Assembly (NCBI GenBank): GCA_023213395.1
Contig: CM041465.1
Span: forward strand, 23,932,001 to 23,996,000
DNA from: Cycas panzhihuaensis
Taxonomy: Eukaryota > Cycadophyta
Length of the DNA: 64,000 nucleotides
Reading direction: 5' to 3'
Made by a program: the position numbers and the translations under genes. Positions 28,481 through 40,614 of the stretch are shown here, one piece after another. Numbering within the stretch: the stretch's first letter is position 1; every line of letters begins with the position of its first letter. The notes under the pieces were generated by a model that was not told the DNA's origin, made no database searches, and saw only the letters and a program-made list of their open reading frames with translations.

Positions 28481-30543
28481 TTATGATCTACTCATTTTTG
28501 AGGACTTTTTGCTCACGTTTTGGATTGCTCCTCAAAGAAACCACGCTATGCTCTGCTATTCTCTGCTGTCCTACTGCTACTACAAGACCTACGTCTCTCC
28601 TCCAGCATCCATCTCTCCTTTAGTATGGCTAGGACATATTCCTAGCCCCTCACACACCTTGGAGAGGGCCCCTTGGAGAGATTTCAGTAGATTCTTGCCC
28701 CGGGCAGCCATCAAGCATTCCAAGTGCAGGTGTTCTTCCTCCAACTTCATTGGCAGGGTCCTAAACCTACTACACCATAATTTTTGGGTTGATTTCTTAG
28801 CCTCTCCTCACCAGCCCTTGGCTGAGGCAAGAACCTCTCCTCTTCCTCTTAGGTATTCATTGATTTGAGTTGTTTCTCTTATGCAATAGATGCCCTATCT
28901 TGCTTGTCTCTTTACTTGTCTTTGTGAGGGTTGTTTTCCTCTTTATATTGGACTGTTTCACCCCTGGTATAGTGCCTCCTTACCTACGTTTGTTGCTCAA
29001 GGCAGTGGCACAGAGGGTTGACATAGGGCTTAGGAGAGAGCTGGGTGGATTCTGCACCACCTTCCATGCTTCTCAAGCGGCTGTAAGCCCCCTAAACCTT
29101 CCCTCTTACTTCGTGTTGTCCTTGGAACTCAAACAAGGGTTTATTGGCCCTTCTTTAGCCACTGAAATCAGTGCTGTCACACATTGCAGTGTTGGTTTGA
29201 GGGCTTGTGCCTAGGTCTAGGCAACTCATATAAGTTCCGACCACTCGTTCTTTGCCCAACTCTTTTCCTAGCAGCCCGATTTACTCTTCATAGCACTCAG
29301 GCTTGCCGTAGGTCTTCTTTGGATCCTCTCAACTCCCTTGTTACTGTTCTTAGCCATCCTTTTTGGCCTTGCCCTCACTGCCTTGTGGCCTTGGGGGGAG
29401 GTTGGGGTTGTTCTTTGCGAGAGGTGGGCCACTCCGAGGCTTAACGGTTACTTTCCTTTTACTTTGGTTGTCCTCTTTTACATATTATCATCATTGTGTT
29501 GATGCTAACATATACGTGTTTAAGTTTATATTTGTATTACATAGACATGTATTATTAGGATCTCGTCATTGCATGTTAGTACCCTTTCTCCGGAAAGGGG
29601 GAGGTTGGCATTTACTTGCAGGTACTTGGAGAGCGCAAAGGGTCTTTTTTGCTCGTCCCGTTGTCGGTAAGTGCTCCTATGCATGTTGTACTTTCATACT
29701 TCATTACTAGTATTTGTTTTATTTCTTTCCTTGGTTTTGTACTTTAGTATTTTTTTTGGGGAAGGTAAGAGAGCCCCTCATTCCAATCCACCATGACGCT
29801 TCACACCTGCCGCGCCTCATGGAGTAGTTTTGGTGTCCCTTGGGAGCGCCATCATCACAACACGCTTCCGGTCCAAGTACACGCTTTGCTTCACCCTACT
29901 ACTCTTTCCTTTTGAATTTCCTTTACATAAGTAGTAATTAACTCATTGGAAATCAAAAGGGGAAATTAACTTTACTTTTGGTTCATGCTTTATTATTTCA
30001 TTACATGCACCTTCTTTACTCATAGGAAAAGATCTTAGGAACTGCCCCTTTTCACCTTTTCCTTTCCTTTGCCGTGCAACCTTCTTGCTCTCCTTATCAC
30101 TTGTGTGTTTCGTTAGTTTTCTTAGGCATACCTTGACCCACCTTCTTGGGTCATCCCTCTTACTTTCCTTTGGTTCCTCGCTTCGCCGGATAACCAAAGT
30201 GACCCTGTCCATAGGCCAACTGCTTGTTTACCCTCCCTTATGTCCCGTTGCTCTAGGGGGACTCTCGAAGGTTCCTTTCCGTCCCCTTTCAGCCATCTAA
30301 GGGTGGGAGGATCCTTCCCTTAAGTCAACCCAGGCTAACCCTATACCTTCTCACCTCTTGTTCGAAGTGGGGGGATCAGCCTTTGGTAGCTATATTCCAT
30401 TGCAGGTCCCGAACTCGCTTGGTACAAGACGGGCACCCCTGTGTGGTATTTACCCTACTTATAGGTCTCTTTCTCGATCATATTATCACCCGCTCTTACC
30501 ATACCTATTTAGTTAGGTAGATATCCCGTAAACGCATGTCCAC

Positions 30544-30562
30544 TGGCGACCATACTGGGGAC
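30544..30562 (+). promoter_or_regulatory. Tat-1 primer-binding site
   Basis: TGGCGACCATACTGGGGAC begins two bases after the LTR end. TGG plus about 16 further bases is the form expected for pairing with the 3' end of a tRNA. It is not the initiator-Met type. An Arg tRNA is common in Tat elements and would be my guess, but I cannot check it here. Confidence 0.75.
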
Positions 30563-30715
30563 TGCCAATAAGGGAGCTAGTTTCTACTCTCTTCCGTTGG
30601 TTTCGCTACCTTTTTGTGATCCTTTTCACCTATTTCAATCTCTTCGTTGGGCAGCCCCCAACACATGTGCCTTTACTGCCCTTTCCTTTTCCCTAACATT
30701 GATGGTTGACCTTGC

Positions 30716-33250
30716 ATGCGATGCTTTTCCCATCGCTTGTGCGGTCTACCTCCATTATTAGAAGACCCTGAGTATCGTCCTCTTCCTTTGTCAGATTCTG
30801 ATTTGACTATGGAAGGGTACTCTTCTGATTGGGCCTACCACACCTCAACCTTAGAAACCCATGTTTTTCCTTCCTCTATTCCCGGGTCCACCCAAGAGGG
30901 TGATGACCCCTTTTATTACCTGAGTGACCAACATCACTCGCTCAATGTCCATCCTTCTACCCATATTGTAGAAGGATCTGCTCCTCTTAAGACTTACCAC
31001 TTAATCAGTGACTTTTATGAGGAGCATCCCGAGGGACCTATCTCATTTGAGGTCCCAACTACCTCTTACGAGTATGTAGGAACCCCTCCTATCGACGTAG
31101 TTGAAGCTCTCAACGAGTGTCGCCATGCGGCACGCTTGCAACCACGTCTTGGATGGCTTGAGGGTGCTCTTCGTGGAGGAGCTTCTTCTTCTTCTGCTCC
31201 TCCCCCACATGCCTCATCCTCATCTACTCTTCCTTTGACAACAAATCCCTTTGTGGCTACACATGTATCCCGCTCCTTTCCTATTCCTGTAGTGGGGGCA
31301 TATGTTGCGCCTTCCACTTCTCATCGAGGTCCTAGTGTTTCGGGATCTTCCCATGGTGTGTCTTTCCCTCAATTGAAGGTTAGCATACCCATCCCTAACC
31401 AAACCAATCTGCCATCCCCTAATGTGGTGCATACCTTTCCTAGTAGGCCCATTGGTCCTACTAGCCTTTCGGCTACCAGTCATGTGGGACCTGCTCCCAC
31501 ACGCTCTCAAAACCAACACGTTGACGCTTCCTTCTACGTTCCCCTAGGGTATACTTCTCAACCTTAGGGGCAGGGTAGAGGAAGCCATCTCCCAGCTTAT
31601 GGGGTGGATCCGCTACACCCATATGGGGTCGCTCCACCTACGGGTGGCCCATATGGGTAAAACCTAGTTCTGCATCCATCTTATCCTCTATCCAACATAA
31701 TTCCATTTGTTGTACCTTCATAAGGGAACCCGACTCCCTTCCAGGGCACCTATCCCCACGCCCCTTCCCAGCAGGGGGTATTTCCTCAAGGAGGGATGGG
31801 TGTGCCACCCCCATCCACTCCTTGTTCATTACCTACTATGACATTCGTTGATCCTATGGCCCAGGGGAGGGCATGCCCCTTCATGGACTTTAGGTCAACA
31901 CCTCTATCCATCGAGGCATTAAGAACCAATCTACTGCCTCATCCCCTTGAAGTTCCTAGATTCAACGGAACTTCGTCGCAAGACCCAGCGGAGTATGTGC
32001 ATAGCTTTTCTATGGCATGCATCGATTACTAGGCTTATGACCACATTTTAATGAAATTATTCTCGCGATCCTTACAGGGTGATGCCCTCAAGTGGTTCTA
32101 CCGTCTCCCTGCCCATTCCATCCATTCATTCCAATAATTGGTAGACGAGTTCATCAACTATTTTGATGTAGCCCGTCCATTCAAGAGCAGAATGAAGTTG
32201 CTTCTTTTGCTCAAACAAGGTCATGATGAAATGAATCATGACTTTGTGCAGCGATTCCATGACTTGCTCCACTCCACTAAGGCAACATTACCCGAGGAGT
32301 TGAAGTGAGACCTCTTCGTCAATGCACTTCGTCCCGAAGTGCATGTGGAAGTCCTTAGAATGGAGGTGACCACATGTGACTCCACGATTGCCAAGTGTTT
32401 AGCGTTGGAGGCTATTGAGATCCAAGCTAGTCTCATGAAACCTCTTAAGCCCTCACAGCGGCGTGAGGTACCACCCCCAACCAAAGATACCAAACCTTCA
32501 CAACCTACCCAGTCTTCCTCTCATCTGACTAAGAGGACCTTAGACCCTCTCACATCATCCATACGCTCGTTCGAGCGTACGATGAAGGAACTCAAGCTTT
32601 AAGCTCCTTCATCCCCTACATCCAACAAATAAGTCCAACAAACAACCCAAGCTCCTCTCCTCAGGAATGGAAACGCCCAGTCCTCTCAAGCGAGAAGGTC
32701 AGACCCTCCGCTTGAGAAGAAGTGGTGCTCCATTCATGGGGAGTGCTTCCATGATGATTCGCGTTATAGGGCCTAGCATCCTAGGGATGCCCCTCGACGC
32801 GACTCTCCCTCCAAACGGGCCTCAAGGCCTAATTTGGATCAACTAGTTCACAAGGATCTGTTCCCTAAACATGGGGAACGCGATCGCAACACCCAAACCA
32901 AGAATAATAGGAACTGAGGAAGATCGCTTGATCCCCGTCCTTCTCGCGACAAAGGGAAGGGTGCCCAGAACTCGTCTTCTTCCTCTCATTCTCCTAGCCA
33001 TCGCACCGCATCACCTTCATGACCCCAGAACAAGGGGAAGAAGGTGATCCAGTTGCTTGAAGCGACTCCTTCCTATGCCCTTACGCGGTCTCAGGCCGCC
33101 AAGGAAGCAGCGAGAGCTTCTTGTTCTTCTACTCCTTCTGACCCTCTTCTAGAGCACCTTCCTCTGGAAATGCCTCTCTTTCCCAAGGCTATTCCTATAT
33201 GCCCAGGTCATTACGATTTCTGAAGGGCACTTACCTAGCCTACGGTAAAG
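30716..33250 (+). pseudogene. Tat-1 gag
   Basis: The start at 30716 (MRCFSH) is conserved in the old Tat element. A 283-codon N-terminal frame, rich in Ser and Pro, runs to a stop at 31567. The capsid core of the retrotransposon gag family is at about 31935-32450: 'PRFNGTSSQDPAEYVHSF', 'GDALKWFYRLPAHSIHSF', LVDEFINYFDVARPFKS, 'LLKQGHDEMNHDFVQRFHDL'. It is broken by in-frame stops at about 32030, 32138 and 32308, most of them one transition away from Gln, Gly or Arg codons. A basic, Ser-rich tail follows to about 33100 (SRDKGKG, KNKGKKV). I see no zinc knuckle. Confidence 0.85.
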
Positions 33251-33359
33251 GGTAAGCCCCTCTCCATCATGGATGAGCTTCATACTGTCACCGTAGGAAT
33301 GTCCTTGATGGATATTTTGAGGAGTTGTCCCAAGTAGCGGGCCCTCCTCCTGGAAGCTT

Positions 33360-33979
33360 TAGGATCGAGTGATGCGCCTGTCCATGCTTTGGGCATTACC
33401 CAAAGTCGTGGACCCATTATCTCATTTGATCTTAAGGATCTTCCTCCTGTCGGTGAAAGGGAACGTCAGTGGAACTTCCCATTCACTATCACTATCGATA
33501 CACCCGATTGTACCCTTTGAAGGACTGTTGTCGACAACGGTTCTTCTGTTAATGCCATGCCCTCGCGTGTCATGCAAGAGCTTGGTATCTCTGCCTTGGA
33601 ACCTATTCCATGGCGATGCCAAGGTTATGATGGTAGCGAGAAGACCCGTTTGGGATCTATCATGATTCCACTCACCCTTGAGGGCAAGACTGTTCTTGCC
33701 AATGTTGTAGTCCTCGATGTTGACGTTGACTACAACCTCCTTCTAGGTCATCCATGGCTCGACCAAATGCAAGCCATGTGCTCGACTCTTTGGGGACAAC
33801 TTAAATTCATCTATGACAAATGGATGAGAGTGATTCCCCATGAACGTCGATTTACCAAACAAACTCATTCCACCAATTCGGCAAACCAAGGTCCTTCTAC
33901 ACATACCTCGGCCTGCTTTATTGGTATACCTAACCCATCCAAAGAAGATCTTGCATCTTCTTCTCCTAGTCTCACGTAG
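33360..33979 (+). pseudogene. Tat-1 protease
   Basis: An aspartic protease of the retropepsin fold that would cut the polyprotein. The active site reads TVVDNGSSVNAMPSRV (about 33520-33565); the Asp is present, in DNGSS instead of the more usual D[GS]GSS. The second half 'ILGHPWL'-type block reads YNLLLGHPWLDQM (33730-33770) and WGQLKFIYD follows. The stop just before the active site makes the frame discontinuous with gag. A stop at 33977-33979 ends the open frame. Confidence 0.8.
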
Positions 33980-34699
33980 TTCACCCCTATTGGCGTTGGG
34001 AGTTACGGGTACCTTACTTCGTTTAGTGACGATGAGTCATACGATGAGGATGAGGATGGTCTTCACCCCGTCTCTTTCCTCCGCACTAGTAGGTCGCACC
34101 CGTCTTGTTCTAGATCCTTGTCTAGAATCTCTCTTGTTGGTGAGGCTAGCTACTCCTGCGTGTCATACGTCATCACTCGTGTTGACCTGCCCATCATCAA
34201 TTCTTCTTCTTCATTACCCCCCATAGGTTATGGCTTCAAAGAACTACCTTTCGCTCCTTCCGAGGAGCCTCCTTTTGACTTTCCTTCAGAATCCCACGAG
34301 GAAGTTGAGCAACCCGATGACCATCACGATCCCGTTATTTCTACTCCCTCCAATGCTTCCTCTACTCAAAGTAAGGTCATCCATGGGGTGGATTACTTCG
34401 AGGATGACGAAGCCCTGCTTGAGCATCTGGCTGGTTTTGCGCCCAACTTGCCTTCTGGTCACCATAGGCTCAGTTACCAGAAGGTCCTTGCGATCAAATC
34501 CACACTCGCTAATCCAATCCCCTCTCCTATTCCACCTCTCCCTATTGACCTTGCCCCTCTCTACTTTGAGGAGGGTAATGCCATGTGCATGGGAGCAACC
34601 CAAGACATAGTCTTGGCCCCCGGCAGGGTCATTAAGGTCAGGTTAGAATGTTTCCCTGATAAGATAAGGGAGTACTCCCTTCTGTTCCAAGAGTTCTGA
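33980..34699 (+). pseudogene. Linker between protease and reverse transcriptase
   Basis: An open frame at 34118-34699, acidic and Pro-rich, ends with a segment containing VIKVRLECFPDKIREYSLLFQEF. This leads into 'MFAWDYADMKGIDPSI', the usual lead-in of Tat reverse transcriptase ('F.D.FAW...DMPGID'), after a single stop. No enzymatic motif is visible in it. Confidence 0.7.
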
Positions 34700-34702
34700 G
34701 AC

Positions 34703-35420
34703 ATGTTTGCATGGGATTATGCTGACATGAAGGGAATCGACCCCTCCATTATCACTCATAACCTCACCACCATTCCTGGCGCTCGCCCTATGTGCCAGAA
34801 GCAGCATCCCCTTCACCCAAAGCTCTCAGCCACCGTCAAGATCGAGGTTGAGAAGCTTCTGGACACTGGGCTTATTACTTCCATTGACTACCCTAAGTGG
34901 GTCTCCAACATTGTCCTCGTTGCTAAGAAGAATGGGGCAATCCTTATATGTGTCAATTTCCATGACATCAATAATGCTTGTCCTAAGGACAACTTCCCAT
35001 TACCCTTCATCGATCAAATTATTGATTGCACCATCGGATTTGAAGTTATGTCCCTAATGGACAGCTTCTCTGGCTATAACCAGATTCAGATTTCCCCTAA
35101 AGACCACCACAAGATGACCTTCACTACACCTTTGGGTACCTTCGCCTACAAGGCGATGCCCTTTAGTCTTAAGAATGTAGGTGCTACTTACTAAAGAGCC
35201 ATGTATTTCATTTTCCACGACCTCATTGATAACACATTGGAGGTCTTCATGGATGATATAATGGGTCTCTCCCATGTCAGGGCCCATCATCCATCCGACT
35301 TGCATGCCATCTTCTCACGATGTTGCAAGTATCACGTATGTCTAAATCCACTCAAGTGTGTGTTTGCCATTACCTCGGGTAAACTCCTTGGGTTCCTTGT
35401 GTCCAAACAAGGAATCTAGA
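34703..35420 (+). pseudogene. Tat-1 reverse transcriptase
   Basis: All blocks are present: 'EVEKLLDTGLITSIDYPKWVSNIVLVAKKNG', 'ICVNFHDINNACPKDNFPLPFIDQIID', LMDSFSGYNQIQI (first catalytic Asp), 'KMTFTTPLGTFAYKAMPFSLKN'. A stop in place of Gln follows at 35192-35194. Then come the catalytic box EVFMDDIMG (FMDD, 35240-35265), 'CVFAITSGKLLGFLVSKQGI' and a second stop near 35418. It copies element RNA into DNA. The catalytic residues are kept and the gene is broken only by these two stops. Confidence 0.9.
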
Positions 35421-36031
35421 TTGACCCTGACAAAGACAGGGTGATCCTTTACATGCCACTGCCTAGAACTCATCGACAGATTAAGTCATTTCTAGGAAGG
35501 CTCAGTTTTCTCATGCGCTTCTTAGCCGACTTCGCTGTAAGTGCTAAACCCCTCACGAACCTATTGAAGAAGGGAGCTCCTTTTACCTGGTCTGACAAGA
35601 CCCAAAAGGCCTTCGAAGGACTTAAGGAAGCCCTAGCTTCCGCTCCTACATTGGTGCCTCCTCGATTCGATAGGCCCTTCGTCCTATACACCTCAGCCAC
35701 TGACGAGTCCTTGGGCACTATGCTAGCTCAGGAGGATGACTCTGAAACTGAGAGAGCTATATATTTCATCAGTCGCACCCTCGTGGCTGCTGAGCTTAAC
35801 TATTTCCCTACTGAGAAGGAGTGCCTCTCCTTGGTCCATATGACCAAGAAGTTCAGACACTACTTGCTCGGCAACACCACCAAGGTGATCGTTCAATCCG
35901 ATCCCTTGCGATACTTGTTGACTCGTTCAGATTTGACAGGTAGGGCTAGTCGTTGGGCCGTCTTACTTCAAGAATTTGACCTCCATATCGTCAACCAGGA
36001 ATCAAGGAAGGGAATGGTAGTGGCCGAGTAA
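35421..36031 (+). pseudogene. Tat-1 pol RNase H (gypsy type)
   Basis: 'QIKSFLGRLSFLMRFLADFAVSAKPLTNLLKK' is the connection part. RNase H follows: LYTSATDESLGTMLAQ (Asp kept), YFPTEKECLSLV (Glu kept), VIVQSDPLRYLL (Asp kept), 'GRASRWAVLLQEFD'. The frame is open from 35441 to a stop at 36029-36031. This is the standard gypsy RNase H attached to reverse transcriptase. No second RNase H is seen between this domain and the integrase. Confidence 0.9.
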
Positions 36032-37389
36032 CTCATGGACGTCCCTATCCCTAACACCTTTGGTGCCCCCGTTGATGACTCTCTCCCCGATGAGTCTATC
36101 CTGGTGATTTAGGGAGCCTCTCCCCATCCACTCATCAATGATGAGTGGTATGGTGACATAGTGCGGTATCTTACGCAGCAACAATACCACCCCGATGCCA
36201 GTAGCAAAGTTAGATCTCGTATTCGGACTTCTGCCAGGTAATACCTCCTCATGGATGAGGTATTGTATAAGAGGTCCTTCTATGGGATCCTCCTCTACTG
36301 CGTCACTACTAACGAAGCCGACCAAGTACTTCGCGAATGCCACCACAGTATTTATGGAGGTCACTTTAGGGGCCAGTCTATGGCTCAGAGGATCCTCCGC
36401 ATGGGTTATTTCTGGCTGTTCCTTTTCAAGGATGTTCACGCCTTTGCTCTGAAATGTCGGCGATGTCAGGAACACACCAATATTTCCCATGTGCCCTTCG
36501 AGGCCCTGCATCCTATTGTTTCACCATGGCCTTTTGCTCAGTGGGGACTAGACCTTATTGGGGCTATCTCCCCACCTTCGTCGTCGCAACACAAGTTTAT
36601 CTTGACTGCCACAGAATATTTTACCAAATGGGCAGAGGTCATACCTTTGATCACTACCCCTGGTAAAATGATTACCACATTCGTTTACCAGCACATCATT
36701 TATTATTTTGGGATTCTGGATGTCCTAATCACTGACAATAGAACTCCTTTCTGTAATAAGGAGATGGATGAGCTTTGTGAGAAGTTTAAAATTTCTCATA
36801 AGACTTCCTCCCCTTACTACCCTCAGGCAAATGGCCAAGTGGAGTCTTTCAATAAGACTCTCGTCAACATTCTCAAGAAAACTGTTGCTCAATCCCAAAA
36901 GGATTGGCACCTTCAGCTGCCCTCTACTTTGTGGGCTTACCGTACCTCTATCCGTTCTACCATAGGAATGACCCCGTTCTCCCTGGTCTATAGTACCGAG
37001 GCGGTACTCCGCTAGAGGTGGAGATTCCTTCCTTACAAGTCTCCCTTCGAGGTCTCATCGACAAAGAGTCGATCCGTCAGGCTCACCTTTGGGACCTCGA
37101 AGCTTTGGATGAGAGACGCTTAGCTGCTTATCAGGCTAACCTGGCATCCAAAGCTCGCTTACAAAGGACCTATGATAAACATCTTCGTTCCCATCCTTTA
37201 TTTCCTGGGGACCATGTCCTCAAGCTCGAGTATCTCCATGATCGCTTGACCAAATTCAAACCCTGATGGGTTGGTCCTTTCGTCATTATCAAATCCCTTG
37301 GTAATGGTGCCTACAGGATAGCCACCCTAGAAGGGCTTGAATTTGAGAAAGTTGTTAATGGGAAATTCCTTAAGAAGTTTTATGCGTGA
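36032..37389 (+). pseudogene. Tat-1 integrase and pol C-terminus
   Basis: Zinc region ECHHSIYGGHF and CRRCQEH (36335-36475), then the core with all three catalytic residues: WGLDLIG (36545), ITDNRTPF (36730), GQVESFNKTL (36835). The C-terminal part carries 'PLFPGDHVLKLEYLHDRLTKFKP' and 'GPFVIIKSLGNGAYRIATLEG', ending KKFYA and a stop at 37387-37389. Breaks: stops near 36112 and 36240, a one-base frameshift near 37011 and a stop at 37264. The second element lacks the frameshift. No chromodomain is present, as expected for Tat. Confidence 0.9.
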
Positions 37390-38053
37390 TCTTTTGGCGA
37401 TCTCTTCACCCTGCTCCGAAATGAGCTTAAACTACCATCTTAGGTTGTCCCCATTCTTCCCAACCATGGGTAGAGTGGCAATTTAAGATAGATCCTTCTT
37501 ATTCTTTCTGGTTCCTTCCACAGAACCTGCGTTCCCATACCCTCTCAGGAACTTTTGTCATCCCGCTTAGGCATTCCCCAATCAGGAAGATGCATTGGAG
37601 CATCGTCGCTCCTCTCTCCTGCCTACTGTTTCCTTCGCATATTCCGCTATGCTCTTCCGTAGACATGTATGCTGCTCTATCCTCTAACCTCACACCTCTT
37701 TGTCATCTCCACTCACAATGTGTGTGCATGCTCTTGTTAGACATATAGCCATACATGGAAGGAAACGTGTGCACCATATAATAAAGTATTTATAACATAA
37801 AATATCTACAGCATAACATTTACAACATACAAAATAAACATACATGTCATCCACACATGATCTATACACAACATCTCATATCCAAGTGGGGTTCCAATTA
37901 CCCCATATATATATATACATCCAAAAAGTCATGTCACATCATACATCTGGGAAGCCGGTGTCCTTACAAGGGGGGTACAATCATATGGTCCTATATATGA
38001 CCCCCTGGAGGCCCGTGCTTTTCCCTGTCAAAATCATATGTATATCTCCTACT
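37390..38053. other. Spacer between the convergent ends of pol and the antisense gene
   Basis: No gene is visible. It contains a short AT run (37905-37916) and is conserved in reverse in the second element (62601-63232). It must hold the transcript ends of both convergent genes. Confidence 0.5.
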
Positions 38054-40447
38054 CTACTGCTACCCCTCTCCTAGGGTACCATCTCCTGGTCTATGTGATC
38101 CCTCTCCTAGGGACCACATCCCTCTGAGGCTCCTCTTGGGCCTCCGCGAGCTGCCCGCCTTGCTCTCCTCGTCTCGTGGTTACCTCGAGGTCGTCACCAC
38201 TGTGTGGGTATGCGTCCTACTCTAGCTTGACCTTGACGCCATCTGTGCTACCAGCTGATCGTATCGGGCCTGGATACGATCCCTCTCTCCTTAGAGTGCT
38301 TCCTCCATCACCCTGAGATGCTATGTGAGTACTGCTAGTTGGACTTTGCTCCCGGCATCTCTGCCTACTCCACCTTATGCCTCTAAAGCCTACACCCATC
38401 TACGTAGCTCATCCCTCTCGCGCCTTGCATCATCTCTCTCTTGCTGCAGTTGTCCCCGGGATGTCACGTGCTCTTGGGACTCTGCGGCCCATATGTCCCT
38501 CGCCCTCACCAACGGGGTGAATGCCTCTATGTAAGCACCTGTCGCTCTAGGCTCATCTCCTGCCTGGATGGGCGGTTGCCCCTCTGCATATACCTCAGGG
38601 AATATCTCCCTCACCATAGTCTTTATTAGTCTCTGGATCTTTGTTGCACCTGCCAATGCAACATGCCATATGTTAGTGTATCTCACCATATACCATAATC
38701 AAACCAAATATCTATCTGGATGCCAAATGACACTGGAAAAGGTTAGGTCTCACCTGCTGTGGCTGTCGGCTCCTTTAGTCGTGTGGCATCCTCCCCTCCT
38801 GGCTCTCCGCCAGCTACGAGTGCCTCATCCTATGGCACCTCCTCTGCCTGGGCCTCCCTCCTTGCAGGGACCTACTCAGCTCTCGTCCCTTTAGATCCCA
38901 TCATGATCCGCAGCCTGTGGGCCCTGGTCACGGCCCCCCTGCTCTCGTCCTACGCTCTTGATGGGCCTGCCTCTCCTCTGGCAGCCCCAGATGGACCCTC
39001 TGCGCCTCCTGCCATCCCTAAGGGACCTGCCTCTCTTGCAGGTCATGACGGGTTGGCCCCATCTCCTCCATCATCTCCATCATCACCTGTGGGCACTCCT
39101 GCTCCACCTGCCTCGTTGTCACTATCCCACCTCACCGTCCTGTAGGGCTCTACTATGTAGTCTGGCAAGGTGAGGAGGTATAGTGACGTAGCCTACACTG
39201 ATCATCGGACATGGGCCTGATCATCTGTCCCTCTCAACCGAGTCTACCACCTGTGGACCATCGAGGCCTACTCTATGATGGGGTGTGGTCCCCCCGCAGG
39301 TGCCATTACCGCAAAATGATTGAAAAACCAACACTGTAGTAGTGTGCTATACGATAATTCACCTCTGCCAGTCATCCTGATAATGTCTAGCTGGGCGACG
39401 AGGTTCACCGCTATTAGGGTCGCCCAGTCCATCCTCTTGTCAGCTTTGCAGTGGCGAACTGCATCCAACCATCCACCTGGTATCTCCCTATAGTTCTGCT
39501 TCGGGAAATCAAGAACAGAACGCACATTATAACTAGCTTCCTCACTCGAGGAATCCCTGACGTCAGTACAGTCTGGAGGGGAGCCCCCCTCCGCTCCCAT
39601 CTATCTACTCCTATGAAGAACAAGGCTACCTCCCTGTGCCTCGCCTGCTAGTGCAAAGATCCCCTGCCTCACCGGCCCCGTCACGGTACTCCTAGTATCC
39701 GCCGTATATCTCTCAACATGACCGTCACATCACCTACATGGGGTAGGTGGAACACATGTCTCCTCCTATCCCAATGGGATACTATATCGACTAGTAACCT
39801 CTGATCTGATGCATACTGAGGTGTCTTAAGGGCCTTGTATAGGCCACACCTTTGCAGGATCTCTCTATCCTCCTGTGACGCCATCTCCATGTAGCTCAAC
39901 ATGGCCATACCTACGTTCTAACGATTATCCACTATGATGACAGCCTGTCCACACTAGAAACAATTAAAGTTAGCTTCATGTCAGTTACTATCACTCCTTA
40001 GTCTCTCAAAACCCTCTCTGCTTGTGATTTGGGGCTCTTTGGGCCCTTTTGCCCTTTTTTATTGCTTGCCTGGCTTCGTACCGCGCTGAACTTAGCGGTA
40101 TTGCTAAGTTCAGGGTGAGTCCTGTGGCGATTGGGTCCCGCGGTAATGATTGAGGCACCGCGATCATTACCGTGGTACGAACAGCGATCCCCCAAAAGGG
40201 GGGATTTCTGCCCCGAAACAAAAAAAAATTCTTCTGGTGGACCCCGTGGGGCCCACCGGGTCTAGGGCTCCCTAATGCCCAGGTCCTCGCCTCTTTTTGG
40301 GTCTAATTCAGACTTCGAGAGGCCTCTGATTACCCATGAGGGGCACTAAAATTACATAAAAATCACAAAAAACCAAATAAATTTGAACTTCGAAATGGGT
40401 TGGGTTTAGTGACATCCACTCACTGGATCTGGTCTCGCTGTCGCCAT
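38054..40447 (-). pseudogene. Antisense spliced gene with plant-mobile-domain-like region (Tat-1 copy)
   Basis: Model by comparison with the second element: exon 1 40447-40424 (starts MATARPDP), intron 1 40423-39945 (GTGAGT...ACAG), exon 2 39944-38754, intron 2 38753-38650 (GTGAGA...GCAG), exon 3 38649-38054. Exon 2 carries MAMLSYMEMASQEDREIL, CGLYKALKTPQ, then 'RLLVDIVSHWDRRRHVFHLPHVGDVTVMLRDIRRILGVP'. This fits the N-terminal pattern of plant mobile domain proteins (a Trp followed by 'TFHLP.GE.T.TL.DV..LLGL'). Exon 3 has a charged coiled-coil segment rich in Arg and Glu (RGQLQQERDDARRERDELRR). Exon 2 is 28 bp shorter than in the other copy, which implies a net frameshift, and there are stops. 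The function in the element is unknown. Confidence 0.7.
40075..40181. promoter_or_regulatory. Nested dyads in intron 1 of the antisense gene
   Basis: Outer arms TTCGTACC (40075-40082) and GGTACGAA (40174-40181). Inside are a perfect 11-bp hairpin CTGAACTTAGC / GCTAAGTTCAG (40086-40096, 40103-40113) and a perfect 10-bp hairpin CGGTAATGAT / ATCATTACCG (40141-40150, 40163-40172). The second element has a related set at 60442-60541. Confidence 0.6.
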
Positions 40448-40605
40448 GTCGTCCTGCCGATCCTACTGGCTCTCTCCACTCTCTGATCCAATGGTCTGAT
40501 CTCTCCTTGCGTGCCTCCAAAGTTGGGCGGCGCTCTGCTGCGTAAGGAAATGGCTCTGGTTTCGTACGAGAGCTAGTGAAAATGAATCCATTTTCTGTTT
40601 GATTT

Positions 40606-40614
40606 CCTTATATA
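40606..40614 (-). promoter_or_regulatory. TATA box of the antisense gene
   Basis: The reverse complement is TATATAAGG, in a conserved context after a G/C-rich stretch ('cccccgcc'). It lies 167 bp before the ATG of exon 1. The same box is at the same distance in the second element (60001-60009, ATG 60168). Confidence 0.65.

Larger units (their letters stand above)
27821..30542 (+). repeat. Tat-1 5' LTR
   Basis: Starts TGTTTCCTAG, ends ATGTCCA. It carries a conserved CAG/GTAAGT near its start (27860-27869), a GGTACC/GCGGTA dyad cluster (28280-28343), a telo-box (28456-28466), a TATA-like element (28471-28480), and a long transcribed part of about 2 kb before the primer site. The open frames in it (for example 28509-28868) are repeated in the 3' LTR simply because the LTRs are copies. 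I see no family resemblance. Confidence 0.95.

Noticed and set aside
28509-28868. 119-codon frame repeated at 42656-43015
   Set aside because: The two are LTR copies of the same element, so similarity is expected without coding. No domain is visible and the third LTR has it broken.
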